From positions 58,756-122,755 of the forward strand of contig CALXFH010000003.1 in the NCBI GenBank assembly GCA_944387555.1: DNA of 64,000 bases, written 5' to 3'. The notes below the pieces were generated by a model. That model saw only the letters and a list, made by a program, of their open reading frames with translations, did no database searches and was not told the DNA's origin. This document shows, piece after piece, positions 26,132-35,564 of this stretch. Positions within the stretch are counted from its first letter, which is position 1. Each line of letters begins with the position of its first letter. Position numbers and translations under genes: made by a program. Source of the DNA: an uncultured Clostridia bacterium (GTDB taxonomy: Bacteria; Bacillota; Clostridia; TANB77; CAG-508).

Positions 26132-29100
26132 CTATTCTACGCTCTTTAAACTTTCTATCATATCTATTTTCTTTAATGCAAAATATGTTACAAAGTTAAC
26201 AATTAAAGTAAATGCAATTGTAATTAATGTAGAATATACATAACTTAATGGCTCTATTGTTTTATTAAACCTTAGCATATTTATCTCACATGTTCCTATT
26301 ATAAAGTAATTTAAGAAATATCCTGCAACTAATCCTAACACAATTCCAATTAGTGTTAATAGTATTGTTTCCCTTGTTACATAATCATAAACTTCTCTAT
26401 CATAAAATCCTAAAACTTTTATTGTTGCAAGTTCTCTTATTCTTTCACTAATATTTACATTTGATAAGTTATATAAAACTACAAATGCAAGAAGTCCTGC
26501 TGATACTATTAATACTACAACTACATAATTTAAAGACTGCATTGTTTCGTCCATTGTTCTTATTGCTGATGAAATTAATGATACAGATGATATTTCGTTA
26601 TAATTCATTAGTTCTTCTGCTAAGCTATCTTCTTGTTCTTCTGTTAAGTCATTATCTTGTACAAGTAATACATTAGATTCATATTGTTTATTATATAAAC
26701 TTTCATACAACTCTTTTGACATGTAAACATAGTGATAAACGTAATTTTCTACAACATTTGAAATAGTAACTTGTTTTTGGTTTCCATCACTATCTTGCAA
26801 AGTAATTGTATCTCCTTCTTTTACGCCTAACAACTCTGCTGCTTTATCTGTTAAACATATTTCATTATCATTTAATGTTACTTTTTCTTTTGTATCTAAA
26901 TCTACTATATTTATTGTTCCATCTAAAGAATTTTTATCTTCTGGAACTATTATTTGAACATCTTCTTCAACTCCATTATTTATTGCAGTTTCTGTTGTCA
27001 TATAAGTTTCAACGACGTTTGTTATTTTATCTTTTTGCTCTAGATTATTTTTTAATTCGCCAATTTGATTTTCTTCCAGTCCATCTTTTAAGCTTATTTG
27101 AATATCATAATTAAATACATGTTCATATTGGTCTGGCATTATTCTACTAATAGAATCTCTTAATCCAAATCCTGTAAGTATTAAAGCTGTGCATCCCATA
27201 ATTCCTATTATTGTCATTAAAAATCTTTTCTTGTATCTAAATATATTTCTTACTGTTACTTTCCTTGAAAAGCTTAGTCTTTTCCAAATAAATGGTATTC
27301 TTTCTAGCAATACTCTTTTTCCTATCTTAGGAGCTTTTGGTCTCATAAGTATTGCTGGTGTTTGTCTTAATTCTCTTACAACTGCATATATAGTTGCACC
27401 TACAATACAAATAAATATTAAACCAAGTCCAATTATTCCAAATGTCCAGTTGAAGTTTAAAGATATATCTCCTATTTGATACATCATAGAATACATCATC
27501 CATATTACTTTAGGAATTAACACAAATCCTACACTCATACCAAGTATTCCACCAATTACAGATGCTAAGCTTGCATATATTACATATTTACTAGCAATTT
27601 GGAATTTATTATATCCTAATGCTTTTAAAGTTCCTATTTGTGTACGTTGTTCTTCTACCATTCTTGTCATTGATGTTAATGATATTAATGTTGCAACTAT
27701 GAAAAATACAATTGGGAAAACCTGTCCTATATTTTCAACACTATCTGTATCTTGTATAAAACTTACATAACCACTATTTTGTTCCCTATCTAAAACATAC
27801 CATGTTGGTTTTTCGATTTTTGCTATTTCATCTCTTGCGTCAATTAATTCTTCCTCTGCATCATTTAATTGTTGTTCTACTTCCGCTTTTTGGTCATTTA
27901 ATTCTTGCTCTCCACTTTCTAGTTCTTTTCTTGATGCTTCTAATTTATCTTTTGCAGATTGTATTTGTGCAAGAGTAGATGTTTTTGTATTTTGATAACT
28001 ACTTTCTTGTTTTTCTAATTCCTTTTTAGCTGCTTCAATTTGTGCTTTACCATCTTCTATTTTCTGTTTTCCAGAATTAATTCCATTTTCTATCTCGCTT
28101 ATACCTGCTATAAGTGTATTTTTAGTTTCATTTAATTTACTTATTTGTGCTTCACAAGCCAGCTTTTGTCCTTGTAAAGATTCTAAACTTCCGCTATCAA
28201 TATTAGGATTTTTTAAAGCTTCTAAAATTCCAGCATATGTTTCATTTGCTGTACCTAAAGCAGTATTTACAGTAGCAAGATTGCTTTCTAAACCTGCTTT
28301 TTGTTGTCCTAAAGTTTCAAACTGTGCATTAGCATTTGTTTCTTCTTGATTTAATGTTTCTTCATTTTTACTAATTTCTTTTTTTGCAGACTCTATTTTA
28401 GCTTCAGCATCAGCAAATTCTTTATTTGCCTTTTGCTCATTTTTGGCAATTTCTTTTTCTCCATCTTCTATTTGTTTTTTACCATCTTCAATTTTAGCTT
28501 CAGCATTTGTAATTTCTTCTTCAGCTTGTTTTTTCTTATTATCAAACTCTGTCTGTGCTTCATTCAATTTTTCAGTAGCTGTATCTATTAATTCATTCTG
28601 TCTTGCTTGTTCTCTTTCATCTTTAATTTCTTCTATTTTACTTTTTGTACTACTAATTAATTCTTTATATTTATCACTAGATGTCTCAAGCTCATTTGCC
28701 CCTTTTACTTTTACGTATATTTTGGTATATATATCTTTTGCATTTATGTTATCTTTATTTATATAAATATAATAATCTATTTTTCCAGAACCTAATGTAC
28801 TACTTCCTCTATCTCTTGATAAATAAAGTGGACTTGCTACAGTTCCTACAATTTTCATTTGTTTATTAACTAAATATTCTACTTCTTCGCCATTGTTATT
28901 TTCAGTATTTTCTATTTGTACCTCTATTGTATCTCCTATATTTTTACCTGTTTGTGATAAGAAATTAGGCTCTACTACGCATTCATTAGATGCTTCTGGC
29001 AATTTTCCTTCTAGTAATCGTGGCTTGTTAATATCTTCTACACACATTACCTTAACAATTTCTTCTACTTTATCTATTTCTAATTTTCCATCTGTTTCAT

Positions 29101-29365
29101 ACGTTCCAATTACTTTATCAACATTTTCTATTTTTGAAATTTCATTTATATCATCTTCTGTCAAACCTAAAGTAGACATCACTTGTATATCATATACATT
29201 TTGGTTATCATAATATTTATCTATGGTATCTACCATATCAGGTGAAGTCGCTCTAATTCCCGCAAAGAAGCCAACACCTAAAAAAGCCATAAGTAAAATT
29301 GATAAAAATCTTTTATAGGTATTTTTTATTTCTTTTACACTATCTTTCATAAGCGCTTTTTTCAT
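26132..29365 (-). CDS. FtsX-type ABC transporter permease with long coiled-coil insert
   Basis: 1077 residues from the ATG at 29365 (SD GGAGG); the 25-codon extension upstream comes from a repeat. One N-terminal helix (RFLSILLMAFLGVGFFAGI), a soluble domain, a long coiled coil (about 245-530, rich in KIEDGKKQIEDGEKEIAKNE-like heptads), then three helices of a first FtsX domain, one helix, a second soluble domain and a terminal FtsX domain with three helices (ERIRELATIKVLGFYDREVY). Probably exports or acts mechanically on envelope substrates together with the ATPase encoded upstream. Substrate unknown. Confidence 0.85.
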   Translation of the reverse strand: MKKALMKDSVKEIKNTYKRFLSILLMAFLGVGFFAGIRATSPDMVDTIDKYYDNQNVYDIQVMSTLGLTEDDINEISKIENVDKVIGTYETDGKLEIDKVEEIVKVMCVEDINKPRLLEGKLPEASNECVVEPNFLSQTGKNIGDTIEVQIENTENNNGEEVEYLVNKQMKIVGTVASPLYLSRDRGSSTLGSGKIDYYIYINKDNINAKDIYTKIYVKVKGANELETSSDKYKELISSTKSKIEEIKDEREQARQNELIDTATEKLNEAQTEFDNKKKQAEEEITNAEAKIEDGKKQIEDGEKEIAKNEQKANKEFADAEAKIESAKKEISKNEETLNQEETNANAQFETLGQQKAGLESNLATVNTALGTANETYAGILEALKNPNIDSGSLESLQGQKLACEAQISKLNETKNTLIAGISEIENGINSGKQKIEDGKAQIEAAKKELEKQESSYQNTKTSTLAQIQSAKDKLEASRKELESGEQELNDQKAEVEQQLNDAEEELIDARDEIAKIEKPTWYVLDREQNSGYVSFIQDTDSVENIGQVFPIVFFIVATLISLTSMTRMVEEQRTQIGTLKALGYNKFQIASKYVIYASLASVIGGILGMSVGFVLIPKVIWMMYSMMYQIGDISLNFNWTFGIIGLGLIFICIVGATIYAVVRELRQTPAILMRPKAPKIGKRVLLERIPFIWKRLSFSRKVTVRNIFRYKKRFLMTIIGIMGCTALILTGFGLRDSISRIMPDQYEHVFNYDIQISLKDGLEENQIGELKNNLEQKDKITNVVETYMTTETAINNGVEEDVQIIVPEDKNSLDGTINIVDLDTKEKVTLNDNEICLTDKAAELLGVKEGDTITLQDSDGNQKQVTISNVVENYVYHYVYMSKELYESLYNKQYESNVLLVQDNDLTEEQEDSLAEELMNYNEISSVSLISSAIRTMDETMQSLNYVVVVLIVSAGLLAFVVLYNLSNVNISERIRELATIKVLGFYDREVYDYVTRETILLTLIGIVLGLVAGYFLNYFIIGTCEINMLRFNKTIEPLSYVYSTLITIAFTLIVNFVTYFALKKIDMIESLKSVE

Positions 29366-29386
29366 ATGCTTCACCTCCTGTAAAAC

Positions 29387-29489
29387 TGGGGACGTTTCCT
29401 TTTGCACAAAAATGCGCAATCTGGGACACATCTCGGTCAATGGTATGTCCCCAAATGTTCAAAAATGAGCAAAAGGAAACGTCCCTAAT
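29387..29489. repeat. Full-size GGGGACGTTTCC palindrome between ABC genes
   Basis: About 100 nt: GGGGACGTTTCCTTTTGCAC..., inner GGGACACA and TGTCCCC, then ...AAAAGGAAACGTCCCTAA. It fills the space between the ATPase stop (29490) and the permease SD. Confidence 0.9.
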
Positions 29490-30191
29490 TTACCATTCTA
29501 TTTCTTCTACTGGTTTTGGATTGTCATTTATTTCTATTTTTTCTGCTGTTCCATTTTTAAAATGTATTACTTTATCTGCCATCGGTGCTAAAGCTCCATT
29601 ATGTGTAATTATTAATACTGTCATGTTTTCTTTTCTTGCTGTATCTTGTAATAATTTTAATATTTGTTTTCCTGTCTTATAATCTAGAGCTCCAGTTGGC
29701 TCATCACATAATAGTAATTTAGGATTTTTAGCTATTGCTCTTGCTATTGCTACTCTTTGCTGCTCTCCTCCTGATAATTGTGAAGGGAAGTTGTTCATTC
29801 TATCTTTTAACCCTACTTTTTCTAGTACTTGCTCTGGATCTAATGAATTTTTACAGATTTGCGTTGCAAGTTCTACATTTTCCCTCGCTGTTAAGTTTTG
29901 AACTAAATTATAAAATTGAAATACAAACCCTATATCATTTCTTCTATATCCTATTAATTCTTTATTTTTTAATCGTGTTACTTCTTTTCCATCAACTATT
30001 ACTCTTCCTGATGTTGCTGTATCCATTCCTCCTAAAATATTTAAAGCTGTTGTTTTTCCAGCCCCTGATGGTCCAACAATTACTACCAATTCTCCTTTTT
30101 CTATTTGAAAATTAGTATCATTTAATGCATTTATTTTTATTTCTCCCATTTCATATATTTTATTTACATTTTTAAACTCTATATAAGGCAT
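29490..30191 (-). CDS. ABC transporter ATPase (LolD/MacB type)
   Basis: 233 residues from the ATG at 30191; the GTG at 30200 overlaps the SD (AGGTGG) and is rejected. Walker A GPSGAGKT, the Q-loop FQFYNLV, the signature [14 protein letters not shown], Walker [13 protein letters not shown] and the H-loop ITHN are all present, so it should be active. It pairs with the FtsX-type permease downstream. Promoter with extended -10 (TTCCAA-17-TATAAT) at 30228-30256. Confidence 0.93.
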   Translation of the reverse strand: MPYIEFKNVNKIYEMGEIKINALNDTNFQIEKGELVVIVGPSGAGKTTALNILGGMDTATSGRVIVDGKEVTRLKNKELIGYRRNDIGFVFQFYNLVQNLTARENVELATQICKNSLDPEQVLEKVGLKDRMNNFPSQLSGGEQQRVAIARAIAKNPKLLLCDEPTGALDYKTGKQILKLLQDTARKENMTVLIITHNGALAPMADKVIHFKNGTAEKIEINDNPKPVEEIEW

Positions 30192-30227
30192 ATTAACCAC
30201 CTCTTATCTCTGTTCTCTATATACTAA

Positions 30228-30256
30228 ATTATACCATATCCTTCTATTTTTTGGAA
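30228..30256 (-). promoter_or_regulatory. Promoter of the ABC exporter operon
   Basis: Minus strand TTCCAA (30256-30251), 17-nt spacer ending in TGG, TATAAT (30233-30228). Confidence 0.6.
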
Positions 30257-30310
30257 GCTTTTTGCTTTATTAAAAACTTATTTTTCTGTGAATTTTTTAT
30301 GAACAAAAAA

Positions 30311-30336
30311 ATTAAAAAGCCCACTTTTAAAGTGGG
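30311..30336 (-). terminator. Terminator of the splB transcript
   Basis: CCCACTTT/AAAGTGGG hairpin followed on the minus strand by CTTTTTAATTTTTTT. Confidence 0.85.
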
Positions 30337-30343
30337 TTATGAA

Positions 30344-31342
30344 TTATACTATATATTCTATTTTATTATTTGGAAAATACTTATTCATTTGTTCTCTTAA
30401 GAACAACTCTCCATCCTTTTTATATTCTTCTTTATATCTATATTTTCCTCTTCCTCCACCTCTCATTATTTCTTTGTTGTACAGGTTGATAGCATTTGGA
30501 AAAGCTTCTTCATTTATTTTAGTATGAACATAGCTATAAGTCATAAAAATTATCTCAAAAAACGCTTCTTTTTTCACTTTTTTAGATAACTTACTATCTA
30601 ATATTTTTATTAATTCTAAATATAAATCTTTCCAATTTTCAACCATAATAACTGGTGCAATTAATATTCCTACTTTGTATCCCGCTTCACTTAGTTTATT
30701 TATTGCTTCTATTCTATTATCTAACCTAGAAGTTCCAAACTCAACTCTATTTATAATATAATCTGGATTAACACTCATTCTAACTGTAACTTTCCCTTTA
30801 TGATTTAGTGGTAAAATATCATCCACCATATCAAATTTTGTAGGGAAAGTAAGTTTTCCTTTTTTGGTATCTTTAAAATTTTCTATTGTCCAAACCAAGT
30901 TACCTGTAATACTATTTTCTAAAACTAAATCACTATTACTCCCAATTTCAAAAGTTAATTCTTTTTCTGATTTTTCTGCTGTCTTTATTATTTTATCCAG
31001 CATCTGCTCTCTATTTACAAACAATCTTAAATAACTACATTTATTGTAATTACAAACTAAATAGCAATACATACAAGAAGCAGTACAACCAGAGGAAGTA
31101 TAAGGAACTAAATAATCTGATGTTTTATGATTTTCTACAAATTTATGTGTTTTTCTAACTCCTATTATTAAATTTCTTTTCATATCTATAAATTCTTTAT
31201 TAGATTTCTTTCTCATTTCTTCAATATTATTATGGTTTTCTATCTCAACCTTTGGAACATCTTTATATTTTTCCATTAACTCTTTTCCTAATGGATAATC
31301 TAAAATATTTTTCTCATAATAAATAGCTTTTGGTTTAAACAT
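30344..31342 (-). CDS. splB: Spore photoproduct lyase-like radical SAM protein
   Basis: 332 residues from ATG 31342 (SD GGAGGAG). Spore photoproduct lyase repairs the thymine dimer of UV-irradiated spores with a radical SAM cluster. The cluster cysteines Cys86, Cys90 and Cys93 (SSGCTASCMYCYL) are in place, and the later segments (KGKLTFPTKFDMVDDIL, NPDYIINRVEFGTSRLDNRI, GKYRYKEEYKKDGE) follow the family. The segment FEIGSNSDLV aligns with the family's AACTSD part, whose cysteine donates the hydrogen atom; here it is Ser135. So activity may differ. An 18-bp inverted repeat encloses the start. Last gene after folA. Confidence 0.8.
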   Translation of the reverse strand: MFKPKAIYYEKNILDYPLGKELMEKYKDVPKVEIENHNNIEEMRKKSNKEFIDMKRNLIIGVRKTHKFVENHKTSDYLVPYTSSGCTASCMYCYLVCNYNKCSYLRLFVNREQMLDKIIKTAEKSEKELTFEIGSNSDLVLENSITGNLVWTIENFKDTKKGKLTFPTKFDMVDDILPLNHKGKVTVRMSVNPDYIINRVEFGTSRLDNRIEAINKLSEAGYKVGILIAPVIMVENWKDLYLELIKILDSKLSKKVKKEAFFEIIFMTYSYVHTKINEEAFPNAINLYNKEIMRGGGRGKYRYKEEYKKDGELFLREQMNKYFPNNKIEYIV

Positions 31343-31380
31343 ATTTTTCTCCTCCAAAATTAGTTTAACCAAAAGCTATT
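31322..31380 (-). promoter_or_regulatory. 18-bp hairpin enclosing the splB translation start
   Basis: Arm 31363-31380 pairs with 31322-31340 (18 bp with one bulged base). The 22-nt loop holds the SD GGAGGAG and the A and T of the ATG; the 3' arm is codons 2-7 of splB. No T-run follows, so it is not a terminator of the folA transcript. Confidence 0.65.
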
Positions 31381-31419
31381 ATTTAATTCTTATATATTCT
31401 TCTTATATTTTCAAATTTT

Positions 31420-31911
31420 TTATTTAATTCTTTCATAAGTTACAAAATAATAATCTAAATCATTATTTTCATCTCTTATACCTTTTTCTCTTGATACTTC
31501 TTTCCATACTTCACTATTTATTGAAGGGAAAAATGTATCTCCATCAAAGTCTTTTTCTATTTCCGTAACATACATCTTCTTAACATATGGCATAAGGAAG
31601 TTATATATCATTGCTCCACCAATTACAAATGCTTCTTCCTTTCCTTCTATTAAATCTTGAATTTGAAGTAATGAATGAACAACTTCTACATTTTCATCAT
31701 TTACTTTAAAATCTGGATTTTGACTAAATATTATATGTTTCCTATTAGGAAGTGGTTTTCCCAAAGACTCATAAGTCTTTCTTCCCATTATTATTGTATG
31801 TCCTGTTGTTAATTCTTTAAAATGTTTTAAATCTTCTGGCAAGTGCCAAATCATTTTATTGTCTTTTCCTATTATATTATTTTTTGCTTTTGCTACTATT
31901 ATACTAAGCAT
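31420..31911 (-). CDS. folA: Dihydrofolate reductase
   Basis: 163 residues, standard length. Reduces dihydrofolate to tetrahydrofolate with NADPH, restoring what thymidylate synthase uses. Signatures: AKAKNNIIGKDNKMIWHLPEDLKHFKELT split over the first 35 residues, GHTIIMGRKTYESLGKPLPNR and FVIGGAMIY. It starts 11 nt after thyA in the same orientation. Confidence 0.96.
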   Translation of the reverse strand: MLSIIVAKAKNNIIGKDNKMIWHLPEDLKHFKELTTGHTIIMGRKTYESLGKPLPNRKHIIFSQNPDFKVNDENVEVVHSLLQIQDLIEGKEEAFVIGGAMIYNFLMPYVKKMYVTEIEKDFDGDTFFPSINSEVWKEVSREKGIRDENNDLDYYFVTYERIK

Positions 31912-31921
31912 CTTCTTCCTC

Positions 31922-32782
31922 CTATTCTGCTACTGGTATTTTACCAATTTTTACTTCTTTTTGATAATCATATCCTTGTACTTCAAAATCTTCTACTTTA
32001 AAACTATAGAAATCTTTTGTGTCATTATTAATTACTAATTTAGGACAAACATCCATTGGTTTTGCTTCTTCTATTAATTTTTTGACTAAAGGAATATGTC
32101 TATCATATATATGACAATCTCCTATATTATGTGTTAAAGTTCCTACTTCTAAGCCACAAACTTTAGCAAACATATATTGAAGAGCTGCATATTGCATAAC
32201 ATTCCATCCATTTGCTGTTAACATATCTTGTGAACGTTGATTTAATATTAAATGTAATTTTCCTTCTTTTACAAGCCATTGTGTACCATATGCACATGGC
32301 TCTAAATTCATATCTTTTAATTCTGCATGATTAAATATGTTTGTCATAATTCTACGACTAGATAGATCATTTTTAAGTAAATAAAGTACATAATCTACTT
32401 GGTCCATTTCTTTTATTCCATCTTTTGTTTTAAATTGATATTTTTTACCTAACTGATAACCATAGGCTTTACCAATACTACCATTTTCATCAATCCATTG
32501 GTCCCAAATATGTGAGTTTAAATCTTTCACATTATTTGATTTCTTTTGCCAAATCCAAAGTATTTCATCAATTGCCTTATATACTGTTTTTGAATTATTT
32601 CTAAGTGTTATCATTGGAAATTCTTTCCCTACATCATATTTATTACTAACTCCTACTATTGAAATATAATTAGCCTCTGTTCCATCTTCCCACCTTGTAC
32701 GTACATGAGTTCCTTTTGAAGAATATCCATGTTCTAAAATTTCTTTACAAGTATCAATAAAATTTTTATCTGCTTCCGTCAT
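31922..32782 (-). CDS. thyA: Thymidylate synthase
   Basis: 286 residues. Methylates dUMP to dTMP using methylene-tetrahydrofolate. Catalytic Cys163 lies in LEPCAYGTQWLV, followed by LHLILNQRSQDM (the Arg-binding QRS motif), NVMQYAALQYMFA and GDCHIYDRHIPLV. The PCAYG form of the active site differs from the common PCHT but occurs in a recognised clade. The ATG directly follows the stop of the FAD-protein gene. Confidence 0.95.
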   Translation of the reverse strand: MTEADKNFIDTCKEILEHGYSSKGTHVRTRWEDGTEANYISIVGVSNKYDVGKEFPMITLRNNSKTVYKAIDEILWIWQKKSNNVKDLNSHIWDQWIDENGSIGKAYGYQLGKKYQFKTKDGIKEMDQVDYVLYLLKNDLSSRRIMTNIFNHAELKDMNLEPCAYGTQWLVKEGKLHLILNQRSQDMLTANGWNVMQYAALQYMFAKVCGLEVGTLTHNIGDCHIYDRHIPLVKKLIEEAKPMDVCPKLVINNDTKDFYSFKVEDFEVQGYDYQKEVKIGKIPVAE

Positions 32783-34225
32783 TTAGTTTTCCTCCTTTTT
32801 TTCTAATTCTACCAAGTTTCTTGCCATTTGTACACCTGCTGCTGATGCCATCATAAGTCCTCTTGTCATTCCTCCGCCATCTCCTATACAATATAAATCT
32901 TTAACACTTGTTTCAAAATTTTCATCTATAAAAACTTTATTGCTATAGAATTTTATTTCAGGTGCATATAGTAAATTATGTGGATCTGCAAAGCCTTCTA
33001 TAATTTTATCCATTGCACTTATAAATCTTAATATATCTGTCATTGTTCTATATCCTATTGCAAATGTTATATCACCTGGTACTGCTGATTTTAATGTTGG
33101 AACAACTTCATTGTTATCTAATTCTTCTTGCCATGTACGTTTTCCTCTTCTAATATCTCCTAAACGTTGTACTAGTATTGCACCATTTCCTAATTCATTT
33201 AAGTTTTTAGCAACATTTTTACCATAATCTATTGGCTTATTAAATGGATGTTTAAAATTATGTGATACAAGTATTGCTAGATTTGTATTTGTACTTTTCT
33301 TATCTTTATATGAATGTCCATTTACTAATGATAAATTATCATCATAAACTTCTTCAGATACAAATCCACTAGGATTTTGACAAAATGTTCTTACTTTATC
33401 TCTAAATGGATATGGTCTTCCAATAAATTTTCCTTCATACAAATACTTATTTACATCTTTCATTACTTCATCTTTAAGTTCATATCTTACACCAATATCT
33501 ACTGCTCCTGGTTCTGTTTTTATTTTATATTTGTCACACATATTAGATAACCAGTCTGCACCTTTTCTTCCAACCGCTAAGACTACTTTTTTAGCTAAAA
33601 GCTCTTTCTTTTCTTCAGGCTTATTTGCATTTCTAATTCTTACACCTTTTATCTGGTTATCTTCTATTATTAAGTCTTCTACTACTGTTTCATATTTCAT
33701 TTCAATATTGTTTTCTTCTAAAAAGTCTTGAATTTTCTTATATATTTCGTGGCTTTTTTCTGTTCCTAAATGTCTTATTGGAATTCCTATTAAATCAATA
33801 TCTTCTTTTTTTGCTTTTTTCTTTAGCTTATTTATTTCTTTTTTATGTTCTGTTCCTTCTAAGTGTTTATCTGCTCCAAATTTTAAATAAACACTATCTG
33901 CATAATCAATTAATTCTTTTGTTTTTTCAACTCCTATATATTTATGTAAATTTCCTCCTACATAAATATCATCATCCTCTTTATTATATAAAGAAAGCTT
34001 ACCATCTGAAAATGCTCCTGCTCCTGAAAATCCACTTGTTATATTACAAAATGGTTTACATTTCATGCATTCTCCTTTTTTCTCTACAGGACAATAACGT
34101 TTTTGTACTGGTTTTCCTTCATCTATTAGTACAACTTTTTTAGCCCTATTTTTTACAATTAATTCATATGCTAAAAATATTGAACTAGGTCCCATTCCCA
34201 CAACTATCAAATCGTACTTATCCAT
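32783..34225 (-). CDS. FAD-dependent dehydrogenase of the COG2509 type
   Basis: 480 residues. The N-terminal Rossmann motif VGMGPSSIFLAYELI binds FAD, and the C-terminal YCIGDGGGMTRGLMMASAAG closes the FAD fold. A cysteine cluster (RYCPVEKKGECMKCKPFCNITSG split at 43-64) and FSGAGAFSDGKLSLYN are typical for this uncharacterised oxidoreductase family. Substrate unknown. It overlaps no gene but abuts thyA directly, and may share its transcript with thyA and folA, which suggests a link to folate or nucleotide redox. Confidence 0.85.
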   Translation of the reverse strand: MDKYDLIVVGMGPSSIFLAYELIVKNRAKKVVLIDEGKPVQKRYCPVEKKGECMKCKPFCNITSGFSGAGAFSDGKLSLYNKEDDDIYVGGNLHKYIGVEKTKELIDYADSVYLKFGADKHLEGTEHKKEINKLKKKAKKEDIDLIGIPIRHLGTEKSHEIYKKIQDFLEENNIEMKYETVVEDLIIEDNQIKGVRIRNANKPEEKKELLAKKVVLAVGRKGADWLSNMCDKYKIKTEPGAVDIGVRYELKDEVMKDVNKYLYEGKFIGRPYPFRDKVRTFCQNPSGFVSEEVYDDNLSLVNGHSYKDKKSTNTNLAILVSHNFKHPFNKPIDYGKNVAKNLNELGNGAILVQRLGDIRRGKRTWQEELDNNEVVPTLKSAVPGDITFAIGYRTMTDILRFISAMDKIIEGFADPHNLLYAPEIKFYSNKVFIDENFETSVKDLYCIGDGGGMTRGLMMASAAGVQMARNLVELEKKEEN

Positions 34226-34293
34226 AAAATCACTATCCTTTATATAAATTATTCAAAACCACTTTAGAGTATATCATAAGGTTTTACAAATTT

Positions 34294-34497
34294 CTACAAA
34301 TTTTTGAAATTATTTTTATCAATTTTTGCTTGCTTTAAAATAGTTAATACTGTAGTTCTTTTTATCTCTTTGCAATGTCTTGATACTGTTATTTTTCCAG
34401 GTTTTATCTTATGTTTATATTGGTAATGTGCTCCTGTTACTTTACACCTATACCATCCATCTGATAGCAATATTTTTTCTACATCTCTAAAGGTCAA
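34294..34497 (-). CDS. HicA-like mRNA interferase, without a HicB partner
   Basis: 67 residues from TTG 34497 (SD AGGTG 6 nt upstream). The pattern DVEKILLSDGWYRCKVTGAHYQYKH with its catalytic-type His, followed by GKITVSRHCKEIKRTTVLTILKQA, is the HicA double-stranded-RNA-binding fold. Usual VPRHGKDI is VSRHCKEI here, so it may be diverged. No HicB-like frame is found on either side: upstream is 170 nt of AT-rich sequence and downstream is the FAD-protein gene. Probably an orphan or decaying toxin gene. Confidence 0.7.
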   Translation of the reverse strand: MTFRDVEKILLSDGWYRCKVTGAHYQYKHKIKPGKITVSRHCKEIKRTTVLTILKQAKIDKNNFKNL

Positions 34498-34666
34498 TAA
34501 ATCACCTTCTTTCTTATTGTATTTACATTTTCTTTTTTATTATTGAATAATTTAGAATTAAATTTTGAATATAAAATTCAAGAAAAAATAATATAAAAAA
34601 TAATGATTAAATTATATCACCAATTTTGATATAATTCAATCATTTTCGTTCGACAAAATTCGACAT

Positions 34667-35563
34667 TTACCACCAATTTGGTACATATTCTTCTTCATGT
34701 TCTCCAAGTTCTTGTATGTATCCATTTTTAAAATCTAATTCATCTATAAAATCTTCTATTTTTCTCCACTCTTCTTTTGTAAGTTTTCTATTTATTTCTT
34801 TATATTCCTCTTTTTCTTTTGCCAAATATGTTGGGAAATATTGCGCCATAACACTTACATAATTTTCTTTATTCAAATTTTCTTTTAGCCATTTTAGAAC
34901 CTTCTTGCTATTTTCTATATGGCTTGGTAAAACTAAATGCCTTACAATTATTCCTTTTTCCATTATTCCTTCTTCATTAATTTTAGTTTTTCCTACCTGT
35001 CTTTGCATTTCTAATATTGCTTTTGTTGCAATTTCAAAATAATTATCTACTTTTGAATATTTTTTAGCTAATTCATTTTCTGCATATTTTAAATCTGGTA
35101 AATAAACATCAACATATCCATCTAACATTTTTATAGTATCAACATTTTCATAATCATTTGTATTATATACAATTGGAAGCTTTAGTCCGTTTTTCTTAGC
35201 TAATTTTATTGCTTCTATTATTTGATAAACATAACTTGTAGGTGTTACTAAATTTATATTTTCGACACCTTTTTCTTGTTGTTTTAAGAAAATATCCGCT
35301 AATTCTTCAATTGTTATTTCTTTTCCTCGTCCTTTTTGACTAATCTCATAATTTTGACAAAATACACAATTCAAATTACAATTTGAGAAAAATACTGTTC
35401 CTGAGCCTTTAGTTCCACTAATGCATGGCTCTTCAAAATTATGTGTAGAATAAAGTGCTATTTGTACTTTATCACTTGATTTGCATCTTCCTATTTTTCC
35501 TTCTAATCTATTAACTCCACATTTATGAGGACATATTTTACATTGTTTTAACTGTTCTAACAT
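34667..35563 (-). CDS. PflX-like radical SAM protein
   Basis: 298 residues from ATG 35563, which overlaps the end of the preceding gene by its SD (AAGGA). Radical SAM cysteines Cys62, Cys66, Cys69 (NCNLNCVFCQNY). An N-terminal cysteine set (Cys8, Cys11, Cys15, Cys27; ICPHKCGVNRLEGKIGRC) is typical of the COG1313 PflX family, related to pyruvate-formate-lyase activases. LVTPTSYVYQIIEAIK and the DVYLPDLKYAE segment also fit. Its target protein is not known. Confidence 0.85.
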   Translation of the reverse strand: MLEQLKQCKICPHKCGVNRLEGKIGRCKSSDKVQIALYSTHNFEEPCISGTKGSGTVFFSNCNLNCVFCQNYEISQKGRGKEITIEELADIFLKQQEKGVENINLVTPTSYVYQIIEAIKLAKKNGLKLPIVYNTNDYENVDTIKMLDGYVDVYLPDLKYAENELAKKYSKVDNYFEIATKAILEMQRQVGKTKINEEGIMEKGIIVRHLVLPSHIENSKKVLKWLKENLNKENYVSVMAQYFPTYLAKEKEEYKEINRKLTKEEWRKIEDFIDELDFKNGYIQELGEHEEEYVPNWW

Positions 35564-35564
35564 T

